A stretch of 64,000 nucleotides of DNA from Cyanobacteria bacterium SBLK (GTDB taxonomy: Bacteria > Cyanobacteriota > Cyanobacteriia > Cyanobacteriales > Spirulinaceae): NCBI GenBank assembly GCA_017746715.1, contig JAGHZQ010000065.1:270365-334364 (forward strand), read 5' to 3'. Positions 1-9,149 of the stretch are shown here, one piece after another. Every line of letters begins with the position of its first letter. Position 1 is the stretch's first letter. A program made the translations under genes and the position numbers. A model generated the notes under the pieces. That model did no database searches. It had not been told where the DNA came from and was given only the letters and a program-made list of their open reading frames with translations.

Positions 1-104
1 CTTTTAAGAAAGATAAAAATATTGTCCGGAAATTAATTCGATCGGTGCATCGGTTCGAGGGTGCTTCAAGATAAGGATAAGCAATAGAACATTTGTGCGT
101 TAAC

Positions 105-2513
105 ATGAACCAATCTCAACCCGAACGTTTACTCTCTTCTCAATCTACAGTCAAATCCGATCGCGTTTGGTTGAGTCGTCTCGCAGTCTCCCAAAAAATC
201 GGTGCGGGTTACATTCTTTCTCTCGGTATTGCTTTTGTGGGAATGGCGATCGGGGTAGCCATCGGCGATCGCGAACAACAAGCGGCATTTCACGGCGTGG
301 AACATGCTCTTGAAGAAATCGAACAACTCCAAAGTTTGCAGCAAAAAATCATGCAAGCTAGAGTCGATCAACAGCAATTTTTGATTTGGTTGGATGCCCC
401 CGACAAACTATCGGGAGAATATGCGCGCAGTATTGGGAATACCCTCCTGGTCATGCAGATGTGGGAAACCTTTCAAACCTATAAAGCAGAGGAAGAACAC
501 CTGTATGAGGAACGCGAACGCAGAATGCCTGAATTTGTTGCCACCTATCGTCACGTTCCCGAAGACTACTTCAGGGAATTGAACGCAATTATGAAGCGGG
601 TTTTACAATTAGAATTGCGATCGCCAACGGAACGAGAAATGGCCCGCAAACTACTGCTGGATTTTTCCCAGAGTGTCCTCGCCTTGAAATTTGTAGAAAT
701 CTCCAAGCAAGTGAACGATATCGTGGCAATTTCCTATGAGGAAGTCGCAACCGCAAAAACGCGATTCATAGAAGCAGAAAAGATTCGCCACCAAACCCTC
801 GCCATTAGTATTGGCATCGCGATCGCCCTTGCCTCTTTCCTCGCCCTGTATACCAGTTCCACTGTCTCTCGCCCTTTGAGAGAACTCTCAAACATCGCTC
901 AAAAAGTAACCGACGAGGCCAATCTCGACGTGCGAGTCCCGATTAGAACCACCGATGAGATCGGTTTATTAGCGCAATCTTTCAATCGCATGATTCACCG
1001 CGTCAAAGTTCTCCTCGATCGCGCCAATGCCGCCAACCATGCCAAAAGCGAATTTTTGGCCAACATGAGTCACGAATTGAGAACGCCTCTCAACGGCATT
1101 CTCGGTTACGCGCAAATTTTGCAAAATGCGACCGATCTCAATCAACATCGTAATGGCGCAGATATCATTCACCAAAGCGGCATTCATTTATTAACCCTGA
1201 TTAACGACGTTCTCGACCTCTCTAAAATTGAGGCGCAGAAAATGAAACTCATGGCGAGAGACTTTCATTTGCCCTCATTTTTACTCGGAATTACAGAAAT
1301 TCTTCGCATTCGTGCCGAACAAAAAGGCATTGAGTTTCACTATTTTCCCGATCGCGCTCTTCCCGAGGGCATTCACGCCGACGATAAGCGCCTGCGTCAA
1401 GTTTTGCTCAATCTTTTAGGAAATGCCATTAAATTTACCGATATCGGTAGCGTCACTTTTTCAGTCACCATCTCACCGTCACCAGTTACCAGTTACACTC
1501 CTCCTTCTTTTCCCCCCTTACAAAGGGGGGTTAGGGGGGAGAACCAACACTTCGGCAAAGCTCAGCGCAAGCAACCAATAACTAATAACAAAATACGCTT
1601 TCAAATCAAAGATACCGGAATCGGCATGACTCCAGAACAAATGGAAAAAATCTTTATGCCCTTCGAACAAGCTGGAGGAAGAGCGCATCGAGAGGAAGGA
1701 ACGGGACTGGGGCTGACCATCTGTACCAAAATTGTTTCGATGATGGACAGTACCATTCATGTTACCAGTACCCCCCATGCGGGCAGTACCTTTGGGTTTG
1801 AGATTGACGTTCCCCTTGCCACCGAATGGGCGCATTCGCTAACGATGGGAGAACGAGGAAAAATTATCGGTTATAGCGGAGATCGCCGCAAACTCCTAAT
1901 CGTAGACGATCGAACCGTCAATCGCAGCGTCCTAAGAGAAGTGCTGACTCCCTTGGGATTTGAACTGAGAGAAGCCGAAAACGGACGGGAAGCGATCGCC
2001 CATTTGCAGAATTTTCAACCCGATCTGATCGTTACCGATCTAGCGATGCCGGAGATAGATGGGTTTGAGTTGGTGCGTTATTTGCGAAATGAGGGAAGCT
2101 CGACACTGGCTTCCACGGTCGTTATCGCTTCGAGTGCCAGTGTTTCCAACGCCGACCGATACGAAGCGATCGCGGTAGGATGCAATGATTTTCTCCCCAA
2201 ACCCGTCGAGATGGATAAATTATTCGTTTATCTGCAAAAATACTTGCATTTGAGCTGGTCGTACGCAGAAAAAACAGCGATCTCTGCCCCAACAATTTCC
2301 GATCTCGAAGAGATCGATCTTGCTCCCCCTTCGGAATGGTTGGCAAGACTCGAGCGAGCGGCAAAAATTGGCGATATTGAAGAGATAGAATTACAAACAC
2401 GACATTTGAAACAAGCAGAACCCCAATATGCTGCATTTTGCGATCGCCTCCTGCAATTAACAGAAGAGTTTGACGAACGCGGAATTCTCAAATTAATTCA
2501 ACAGTTTCAATAA
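105..2513 (+). CDS. hybrid sensor histidine kinase/response regulator
   Basis: This membrane-bound hybrid kinase senses an unknown signal and autophosphorylates on a histidine. The open frame begins with TTG at 93, but ATG at 105 gives a normal start. Residues about 33-56 and 231-253 are membrane segments enclosing an extracytoplasmic helical sensor region. HAMP follows, then the phospho-acceptor motif HELRTPLNGIL with His near residue 323. The HATPase N box has Asn near 440, and the D box DTGIGM is near 503. A C-terminal receiver domain has its phospho-acceptor Asp near 645. The last 90 residues resemble the short helical tail of many cyanobacterial hybrid kinases. A stretch of about 44 residues between N box and D box is encoded by intergenic-type repeat DNA (separate entry). 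No cognate regulator is adjacent. Family assignment is secure; the signal is unknown. Confidence 0.93.
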   Translation: MNQSQPERLLSSQSTVKSDRVWLSRLAVSQKIGAGYILSLGIAFVGMAIGVAIGDREQQAAFHGVEHALEEIEQLQSLQQKIMQARVDQQQFLIWLDAPDKLSGEYARSIGNTLLVMQMWETFQTYKAEEEHLYEERERRMPEFVATYRHVPEDYFRELNAIMKRVLQLELRSPTEREMARKLLLDFSQSVLALKFVEISKQVNDIVAISYEEVATAKTRFIEAEKIRHQTLAISIGIAIALASFLALYTSSTVSRPLRELSNIAQKVTDEANLDVRVPIRTTDEIGLLAQSFNRMIHRVKVLLDRANAANHAKSEFLANMSHELRTPLNGILGYAQILQNATDLNQHRNGADIIHQSGIHLLTLINDVLDLSKIEAQKMKLMARDFHLPSFLLGITEILRIRAEQKGIEFHYFPDRALPEGIHADDKRLRQVLLNLLGNAIKFTDIGSVTFSVTISPSPVTSYTPPSFPPLQRGVRGENQHFGKAQRKQPITNNKIRFQIKDTGIGMTPEQMEKIFMPFEQAGGRAHREEGTGLGLTICTKIVSMMDSTIHVTSTPHAGSTFGFEIDVPLATEWAHSLTMGERGKIIGYSGDRRKLLIVDDRTVNRSVLREVLTPLGFELREAENGREAIAHLQNFQPDLIVTDLAMPEIDGFELVRYLRNEGSSTLASTVVIASSASVSNADRYEAIAVGCNDFLPKPVEMDKLFVYLQKYLHLSWSYAEKTAISAPTISDLEEIDLAPPSEWLARLERAAKIGDIEEIELQTRHLKQAEPQYAAFCDRLLQLTEEFDERGILKLIQQFQ
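1461..1592 (+). repeat. dispersed repeat inserted in frame in the kinase ATPase domain
   Basis: The segment combines a CACCAGTTACCAGTTAC run, a hairpin made of six C, TTACAAA and six G (1512-1530), and an AATAACTAATAAC tail. Such sequence is otherwise seen here between genes (11944-12047, 30712-30810, 45781-45875). It is read through as low-complexity peptide including PPLQRGVRGE, without breaking the frame. Confidence 0.7.
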
Positions 2514-2540
2514 AATGCCGCTTTCTCCTTTTTTTTGTAT

Positions 2541-4298
2541 TCATTTTTCCGAGGTTCGAGTTACTTCTCGAATCCCCGTCACTTGTTCTTGTAGAGAGGC
2601 AATATCGAGCTTTGCTGAATTCGCCCGCCATAATTGTTCTAATTCCGTTGCCGGCATTGTTAAATAGAGAACGTCATTGGATTCTAAAACCGTTTCTAAT
2701 AGCAGCCAACCATGAATGGTTTTTCCGCGAGATTCAACATATAAAGGCACAAAATCAGCATCTTGACAGGCTTCTTTCACCGTTTTGCCATAAAAAGGAT
2801 GACTGGGCGTAATTAAAGTGGCTAAAGCAATCCATAATAGATCGTCGGTCATGCCATTCCCTAAAATTCTGCCCCCTAACGCTGCCGCTGCAAAAGAAGG
2901 CGTGGCTAATTCTGTTGGGCAAAGCACGTTTTCAAACTCGAAAACCTGCTGTACGGAGTAGGAAAATTGCGGGTCGTGATTGCGGACGACAACCGATAAT
3001 TTAGGGTTTACTGCTTTAGCGCATAACGCAATTTCCACATTGATCATATCGCTGCTGGTTACGGTTAATAATGCGGTGGCCTTGGCAACGTTAGCGGACT
3101 TTAGCGTGGTGGCAAGATTGGCTTCTTCGATAATGACAGGAACCCGCAGCGATCGCGCCGCGTGTAAAAAGCGATTGTTGGGGTCGCGTTCGACGGCAAC
3201 GACATCATAGCCTTGTTCGATGAGTTGTTGCACGATTCGCATGCCTATCCCTCCCAAACCGCAGACAATATAATGATTGCGGGAGGGAACTTGCGTCACC
3301 GCCCAAAATTGTCGCAGGCGACTGCCGAGAACAAAATCATTAATTAAGGCATAACAAATCCCGATGACTCCCGCACCGACGATCATCATTACTGCGGTAA
3401 AAATTTTGATGCTATCCGGGGCGCTTTCTGCCACTTCTTCTTTCCCGCCGGCTCCGGTAATCATGCCGACGGAAAAGTAAATGGCATCGGCCAGAGAGAT
3501 ATTAAAATTAACGCTGACATAAGTTAGGGTCGCAAAGAAAATCGTCGCGAGTAAAGCCAGAGTTACGAGAGCGACCGGACGACCGTAATCTTTAAATTTC
3601 CTTAAATTCGCAAAGGTTTTGAGTAGCGACCTGACTTGAGAGCGGAGTTTGGTGCGTTGCGCCGATCGCGTTGAGGGTTGCGTGCCGACGATAATGCGAT
3701 CGCCTTTTTGCAGCGATCGACCTTCTAAAACTGCCGTAATTAAATTGGCTTCTCCTAAGACCGGGAGATAATAGATAAGCATGCGAGAACGACTTTCCCA
3801 CAGTTCGCTCAATCTGCGACCCAACCAAGGATGCTGGGAATCGATAATCTCTTCTCGAATCGGCCAGGTTTGCTCGAAGAGTTGCAATTGACCGATTGCC
3901 TTATTTCCCAAAGCAGCAAAGGCAAAAATCGGGGCGGCCAGTTTGGCGACGCTCAAACTCACGTGATCGGCTAAGGTGCGATCCAAATGTTCCCCCAAGG
4001 TATGATTGAAAATCCGACTGATAATACGAAGGTGAGGGTTGATGGTACGGGCGCGGGTGAGACTTTCTAAATTAAGCGCGTCGTCATTGGTGGCCAGCAC
4101 TAACGTCTGTGCGTCGCGAATTCCTGCCGCAATCAGAGTTGTCGGCGATCGCGGGTCGCCGATCACAATGCGATCGCTGCGTTCTCCCGGAATGGGACGA
4201 TCGCTAATCCCCACCACCTCGGCCCCTTGCTGTCGCAGGAGGCTAAAAATTCGATACCCCGTTTGACCGAGGCCGCAAACAATGATTTTGGGTTTCAT
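2541..4298 (-). CDS. potassium-channel-like protein with two TrkA-N (RCK) domains
   Basis: The protein has a Rossmann TrkA-N domain at each side of a two-helix pore module. The first nucleotide-binding motif is GLGQTG at residues 9-14. A TM helix lies near 243-265, a re-entrant loop with VGMITGAGG near 280-288, and a second helix near 300-322. The second Rossmann motif CGLGGIGMRIV is near 347. The architecture matches ligand-gated cation channels and NAD-binding channel-like proteins. The canonical potassium filter TVGYG is absent and TGAGG occupies its place, so ion selectivity is uncertain. It is transcribed alone, converging on the hybrid kinase gene. Membrane location is expected. A function in K+ or other cation transport is inferred from the fold only. 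Confidence 0.8.
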   Translation of the reverse strand: MKPKIIVCGLGQTGYRIFSLLRQQGAEVVGISDRPIPGERSDRIVIGDPRSPTTLIAAGIRDAQTLVLATNDDALNLESLTRARTINPHLRIISRIFNHTLGEHLDRTLADHVSLSVAKLAAPIFAFAALGNKAIGQLQLFEQTWPIREEIIDSQHPWLGRRLSELWESRSRMLIYYLPVLGEANLITAVLEGRSLQKGDRIIVGTQPSTRSAQRTKLRSQVRSLLKTFANLRKFKDYGRPVALVTLALLATIFFATLTYVSVNFNISLADAIYFSVGMITGAGGKEEVAESAPDSIKIFTAVMMIVGAGVIGICYALINDFVLGSRLRQFWAVTQVPSRNHYIVCGLGGIGMRIVQQLIEQGYDVVAVERDPNNRFLHAARSLRVPVIIEEANLATTLKSANVAKATALLTVTSSDMINVEIALCAKAVNPKLSVVVRNHDPQFSYSVQQVFEFENVLCPTELATPSFAAAALGGRILGNGMTDDLLWIALATLITPSHPFYGKTVKEACQDADFVPLYVESRGKTIHGWLLLETVLESNDVLYLTMPATELEQLWRANSAKLDIASLQEQVTGIREVTRTSEK

Positions 4299-4551
4299 GG
4301 GGAAGTCGGCGATCGCTCTATACTTTAATCTATTATTGTGACTGAATTGAGACCGAGGGATTGTAATTCAGGACACCGCTCTGGAAAAAAGAGGATTGAG
4401 GCTCATATTTTGCAGCGGATGCAATTTCCGCATCAATCAAACGAAACATAATTGCGATCGTCAATGAATCTCTCAAATTAAGTTTATTTAAACAACGATT
4501 TGAGAATAAACAAAAGTGCTAAAATTGCAGGGAGTAATCAAAGCACAACTG

Positions 4552-5376
4552 ATGGATATTTGTTCTCAGCCGGGTTGCAATAATCCTGTTGCTAAACCCG
4601 GACATACTCTTTGTTATCGCTGTTGGAAAGCTGCCAATCGCAAATCTACTCCCAAACCCAATATCTCGCCCAAACCCAATATCCCTCCCAAACCCACTGC
4701 TGACAAATCCCCAAGGCTACTTTCTGCGACAAAGATAAGTCAGAAATTAAACGAACTGAATTATCAAATCCACCGAAATCAGGTTAATCGCATCTTATCG
4801 GAATTGGGTCTTTTAGAAAAACAAGGCACGAATTGGATTGCAACGCGGCGGGGAATTGCTTTCGGTGCAACGCAAAAGAAAGACTCAAAAACGGAAAATT
4901 CTTATGTTGTTTGGTCGCCTAATATTCTAGAAAATCGTATTTTTTTAGATGCAATTCACAATATTATCAGCGAAACAACAGACGCGAATACTACAGAGAC
5001 AACAAGGGAACAAAATTTTCGCGAAAAGTTCCGCGAGAATGCCAAGTTTCGCACGACAGACGGACATTGGGTGCGATCGAAAGCGGAGGTAATGATTGAC
5101 AATTGGTTGTATATGGCTGAATTAGTTCATGCTTACGAGCGACGCTTGCCCATTGCAGAAGAAGTCTATTGCGATTTTTACATTCCGGCGGGGAAGGTTT
5201 ATCTCGAATATTGGGGTTATGAAAATGATGAAAAATATTTAGAACGAAAGCGAGAGAAACAAAAACTTTATCAACAATACGAACTCAATTTAATTGAAAT
5301 TATCGATAAAAATGTTCGAGATCTCGACGATTTTTTGCCGAGGATGTTATTGAGATTTGGCGTTAAACTGAACTAA
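4552..5376 (+). CDS. zinc-finger and PD-(D/E)XK nuclease-like protein
   Basis: The N-terminus has a short Cys cluster (CSQPGCNNPV...CYRCW), probably a zinc-binding knuckle. A Pro/Lys-rich linker made of repeated PKPNI units follows, then a winged-helix-like segment near residues 65-105. The C-terminal domain has the pattern SKAEVMIDNWL, CDFYIP and VYLEYWG, which fits the Glu...Asp...Glu core of PD-(D/E)XK nuclease-like domains, although the usual Lys is Trp. An upstream in-frame GTG at 4516 is possible, but neither start has a clear ribosome binding site. ATG at 4552 places the zinc knuckle right at the N-terminus. The gene stands alone between convergent neighbours. A role in DNA transactions is inferred; no characterised homologue is recognised. 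Confidence 0.6.
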   Translation: MDICSQPGCNNPVAKPGHTLCYRCWKAANRKSTPKPNISPKPNIPPKPTADKSPRLLSATKISQKLNELNYQIHRNQVNRILSELGLLEKQGTNWIATRRGIAFGATQKKDSKTENSYVVWSPNILENRIFLDAIHNIISETTDANTTETTREQNFREKFRENAKFRTTDGHWVRSKAEVMIDNWLYMAELVHAYERRLPIAEEVYCDFYIPAGKVYLEYWGYENDEKYLERKREKQKLYQQYELNLIEIIDKNVRDLDDFLPRMLLRFGVKLN

Positions 5377-5391
5377 AGCGATGCCCTGTCT

Positions 5392-7110
5392 TTATAATTG
5401 TTTTGGTAAACTCGTACCAAACATCCAGTTACCCCTGGCTTGTACGTCATGACTATATAAAAATTGGGAAAATATTTCGCGCCACTCCACATCGGAAATG
5501 TAGTGATTTTGGTTAACATCCAAAATATGAAAAACTTTTTCGATTTCGTCCGTATTAATGTTGTAGGCTTGATAAAATGTTTCCAACTCATCGAGGGTTA
5601 AGCATCCATCTCGATTGGTATCGATAATGTTAATGAAGAGGTTAATAAAATCATCATCGACATCGCGTTCTAGATAGGACAACCATTCCTGCCGATCGAT
5701 TTGCCGATCGCCATCGCGATCGGCTAAACGCCGCAGAATTTCCCACAAACCCATTAAAGATGCTTGCAATCGATCGTATTCAAAGGTACGCGGCTGCAAT
5801 CCTCTAAGTTCTGCCAAAGATTGCCCGGCTTGTTGAAAATCTTGCCGTTCGATCGCGCCATTTTTATTGCGATCGAAAATGTCAAACAAGTGCATTAACT
5901 TTTGATGGCGGCGATCGCTCATTAAGTTAGAAAACCGGGAAGGATTAATTTCGCGCCAACAGAAAACAGTTCCGATGCTCTCGAGGGCTGCTCCCATCCA
6001 GTAATGCCAATTTTCTCCCAGTACGTCAAAGAGAAATCCTGCCCCAATTGACCCCAAGAATCCGGCAAAATTTAAGACAGAGATCGCTAACCCCAAGGTT
6101 TTTCCTTGTTGTTGCACGCCACATAGCTGACTGAGCAAACTGGCGAAGGCAATAATACAAGTGGCATGACCGAAGACTAAAAATAGTAGAGTGTAAATGA
6201 ATTGAGGAACAGTCGTCGAGAAAGAGAGGAAAAACAGCCCCAATGTCAGCGCAATTTCCCCCAATAATAGCAACCTAACCTCCCCCAACCAACGAGCAAG
6301 CCACCCCGTCAAGCTCATTTGCATCGCCGCGATCGCGAAAAAATAAAACGCAATGCAATAACTAAATTCTTGAGGCCCCCAACCAAACCGAGTTTGACAC
6401 CAAGGGGCAAACATCGCGATCGCGCCATTGATGGTAAAAAAGGTGATAAAAACCAAAATCATCACTTTCCCAATTAGAGGACGTTGGAGGTTTTTTTTGA
6501 CATCAAAGAAGAATTGCTGGGGGGAAAAATGAGATTTGTCGGTTGAGGGTAAAATCGAGGGAGTTGACCGAGGGAGAGCGATCGATGCTAACCCGACATT
6601 AGCCCCAGAAATCGCAATGGCAGCAAGAATGGGCGGGTGAAAATTCAGATTGGACGGATTACCGCCGACCAAAACCCCGACGATCGCGGCTCCGATGACG
6701 TGGCCGAGGGCTCCGGTTGCTTCCACAAAACCGAGATTGCGAGTTCGTTCCTCATTCTCAGTCCGTTCTACAATATACGATTGCATGAGGCTTCGCGCGC
6801 TCAGGGCTGCACCCAGTAAAATTTGGATGACAAAGAGCATCGATAAGGTGCTAACCCAATTAAAAGCAATATAACAGAGCGTTACTGACGTAAAGTTACA
6901 GAGCAAAGCCGTGCGATACCCGAAGCGATCGCCAACGTTTCCCCAAACGATAGGCGCAAAGCATTTCATGAGGGGACATAAGGACATTAAAATGCCAATA
7001 TCCAATGGCGAAGCTCCCAAGGACAAACCATAGAAGGGAACGAGGGTTAAGATAATCCCCAAAGCAATACAATGCTTGAAACTGCTGGCCAGTAAAATGG
7101 CGATCGCCAT
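5392..7110 (-). CDS. MFS transporter fused to C-terminal EF hands
   Basis: Residues 1 to about 390 form an MFS-type transporter with about 11-12 hydrophobic segments, including a VGDRFGYRTALL stretch like the conserved MFS loop between TM2 and TM3. The remaining 170 residues carry four EF-hand-like loops: DRNKNGAIERQDF, DRDGDRQIDRQEW, DTNRDGCLTLDEL and DVNQNHYISDVEW. The first three have the Asp/Asn/Asp and final acidic residues needed for calcium. The fourth lacks the usual Gly at position 6 but keeps a final Glu. A cytosolic calcium-responsive domain on a secondary transporter suggests calcium-gated export or import. The substrate cannot be predicted. The gene is divergent from the sulfotransferase gene, with 93 bases between starts. 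Confidence 0.82.
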   Translation of the reverse strand: MAIAILLASSFKHCIALGIILTLVPFYGLSLGASPLDIGILMSLCPLMKCFAPIVWGNVGDRFGYRTALLCNFTSVTLCYIAFNWVSTLSMLFVIQILLGAALSARSLMQSYIVERTENEERTRNLGFVEATGALGHVIGAAIVGVLVGGNPSNLNFHPPILAAIAISGANVGLASIALPRSTPSILPSTDKSHFSPQQFFFDVKKNLQRPLIGKVMILVFITFFTINGAIAMFAPWCQTRFGWGPQEFSYCIAFYFFAIAAMQMSLTGWLARWLGEVRLLLLGEIALTLGLFFLSFSTTVPQFIYTLLFLVFGHATCIIAFASLLSQLCGVQQQGKTLGLAISVLNFAGFLGSIGAGFLFDVLGENWHYWMGAALESIGTVFCWREINPSRFSNLMSDRRHQKLMHLFDIFDRNKNGAIERQDFQQAGQSLAELRGLQPRTFEYDRLQASLMGLWEILRRLADRDGDRQIDRQEWLSYLERDVDDDFINLFINIIDTNRDGCLTLDELETFYQAYNINTDEIEKVFHILDVNQNHYISDVEWREIFSQFLYSHDVQARGNWMFGTSLPKQL

Positions 7111-7203
7111 AATAGATAGGTTGCGATAATCAATTGCGAGGAAGGTTGATTGCTGCCAGAATATGCCTCTATTCTCAAAAAGTCAATCCGAAACCCACGC
7201 TGA

Positions 7204-8376
7204 ATGATGGATGCGCGACAACTGACGATCGAAAGCAAACACAGACAATACCATCGCTTTTTAGCCAGTCTCAAAGATTTTAGTTACCGCGAGGACGGAG
7301 AAGTTAATCCGAGGAAACTCCTTGACAATCCCCAAATGAGTCTCTATTGCCTCGATGAGTCAAACCGACAAGCTGTTTTTGTAGAAATTTCTGTCGGTAT
7401 CGATCTGGCTAAAGTTCCTTTTGTTTGCCGGACTCAGTACGAGCAGGCACGACGGCTGATGACAGTTCCCTATGTAACATTCAACCAGTTAGCCGATCGC
7501 TTGCCCCCCGTAGAACAACCCATTTTTATCTATACAACCGGGCGCAGTGGCTCGACATTGCTTCATCATGTTTTGAATGAGTCTGGGGTTGCGGTGAGTC
7601 TTTCAGAACCCGATACGCCCACGCAATTTGCCAATCTTCGCCACGGGAGGGATGACGATCGCGATGGAGAATTGAGCAATCTCGCTCGTAGTTCCCTCCG
7701 ATTTCTCTTTAAAAATTATCGCGATCGCGACATTCGCGCCCATGCTCTCAAGTTTCGCAGTCACGGCACCCAAGTGATGGACTTATTTCAAGCCGTCTTT
7801 CCCCATGCGAAAAATATCTTTCTGTATCGTCAGGTGCTTGATTTTCTTACCTCAAACCTCCGCATTTACCAAAACCGAGAATATCCAGTTTATTCCTCTT
7901 TTCAAGCATGGCGGAATCAATTCGAGCATTTTTGGGGGGCCGATCTCTCCCAGATTGAAGCCTATGAGGAAGAAATCGGCGAAACGATGACCATTCTTAA
8001 GGAAGCGACGTTAGAGTGGATTTTAACGATGGAATGGTATCGCGCGCAATGCGATCGCGGTATTCCTGCGTTAACCTTACGTTATACCGATTTAATTCAC
8101 TCAAAAGAAGAAACTGCGAACAACATTTTTAAGTATTGCAATCTCCCTTTAGATACCGTGCGGCAAGCTCTCCAGGCATATAGTCGAGATTCTCAATCCG
8201 GTACGCCTCTAGGCAGGAAAAACACCGGATTGGGCGATCGATACCGCTTAAATGAAACTCAAAGAGAATGGGTTGCCAAGATATTAATGCGACATCCGTT
8301 TTTAGAACTCGGCGATCGGGTATCATTTTTCCATGAAAAAACAACGAGAGAGAGCGATCGTGCCGAGCCAAAATAA
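7204..8376 (+). CDS. sulfotransferase-family protein
   Basis: The P-loop-like PAPS-binding motif YTTGRSGST lies at residues 110-118, followed by the helix LLHHVL and SEPDT, as in bacterial sulfotransferase-fold proteins. A downstream segment with ARSSLRFLFK and KNIFLYRQVLDFLTSNLR corresponds to the 3'-phosphate-binding region. The first 90 residues are specific to the subfamily and unassigned. The probable reaction is transfer of a sulfuryl group from PAPS to an unknown acceptor. The start has two consecutive ATGs at 7204. It overlaps the next gene by 44 bases, which suggests co-expression with a methyltransferase-like protein and possible joint tailoring of a secreted polymer or metabolite. 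Confidence 0.75.
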   Translation: MMDARQLTIESKHRQYHRFLASLKDFSYREDGEVNPRKLLDNPQMSLYCLDESNRQAVFVEISVGIDLAKVPFVCRTQYEQARRLMTVPYVTFNQLADRLPPVEQPIFIYTTGRSGSTLLHHVLNESGVAVSLSEPDTPTQFANLRHGRDDDRDGELSNLARSSLRFLFKNYRDRDIRAHALKFRSHGTQVMDLFQAVFPHAKNIFLYRQVLDFLTSNLRIYQNREYPVYSSFQAWRNQFEHFWGADLSQIEAYEEEIGETMTILKEATLEWILTMEWYRAQCDRGIPALTLRYTDLIHSKEETANNIFKYCNLPLDTVRQALQAYSRDSQSGTPLGRKNTGLGDRYRLNETQREWVAKILMRHPFLELGDRVSFFHEKTTRESDRAEPK

Positions 8377-9127
8377 ATTAACCCGCGACCAAATTCAACT
8401 CCCTCAACTCAATCTCTTAGCAATGATGGAAGTAGAGGGAAACATTATTGCCGATATCAAAGACGACGAACTGTACGATGCAATTCAAAATATTGCCCGT
8501 AATGAACCTATCTGCACGCTACTAGAAATTGGTTCGTTTACCGGACAGGGTAGCACGGAAGCCTTTGTCAAAGGTTTGCTAGAAAATCCCCATCAGCCCC
8601 ATTTATTCTGTATTGAAGTGGTTAACAATTTATTTGTCGAACTAGACCAACGCTATCGGGACTATCCGCAAGTCCATTGTTATCATGCTTCTACTGTTGC
8701 AGCCGAGGACTTTCCCTCTCCAGAGACAGTACGGGCTTTTTACGAGAATTATCCTCAAACTTTGCAACAACCTTCTGTTGAAATCATCTTGGAATGGTTG
8801 GAGCAAGATCGACATTATATTGCGTCAAATGACATTATTCCCCACATTATTCCGATAATCCAGAAAGAATACAAAATTGAGCGATTTGATGCGGTTTTAA
8901 TTGATGGCTCTGAATTCACAGGGGCGCTCGAACTCGAACAAGTTTACGGCGCTAATATCATCATTTTAGATGATATCAATACCTTAAAAAACTATCATGG
9001 TTACTATCGTCTAATGGCAGATCGAGACTATATTCGCATGAGTTATAACCCATCCCTAAGAAATGGTTACGCAATTTTCTATCGAGTGGATTATTTGCAT
9101 CAACTCGACAGAATTCCCCAAGAGTAA
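8333..9127 (+). CDS. class I methyltransferase-like protein
   Basis: The motif LLEIGSFTGQGSTEAF near residues 63-78 resembles SAM-binding motif I of class I methyltransferases. FDAVLIDGSEF near 185 resembles the motif that follows strand 4 in the TylF/CmcI and macrocin O-methyltransferase-like group. NIIILDDINT near 213 is a further conserved strand. The enzyme could methylate a small molecule or glycan, but substrate residues are not recognisable. The first 14 codons overlap the end of the sulfotransferase gene in another frame. A start further inside at ATG 8420 is possible but would remove little of the domain. The pair is probably translated from one message. Confidence 0.6.
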   Translation: MKKQRERAIVPSQNKLTRDQIQLPQLNLLAMMEVEGNIIADIKDDELYDAIQNIARNEPICTLLEIGSFTGQGSTEAFVKGLLENPHQPHLFCIEVVNNLFVELDQRYRDYPQVHCYHASTVAAEDFPSPETVRAFYENYPQTLQQPSVEIILEWLEQDRHYIASNDIIPHIIPIIQKEYKIERFDAVLIDGSEFTGALELEQVYGANIIILDDINTLKNYHGYYRLMADRDYIRMSYNPSLRNGYAIFYRVDYLHQLDRIPQE

Positions 9128-9149
9128 CGAAGCAGATTTTATCCTCAAT

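Noticed and set aside
1..104. Possible tRNA or RNA gene before the first kinase
   Set aside because: GGTTCGAGG at about 53 resembles a T-loop, but no cloverleaf can be built around it.
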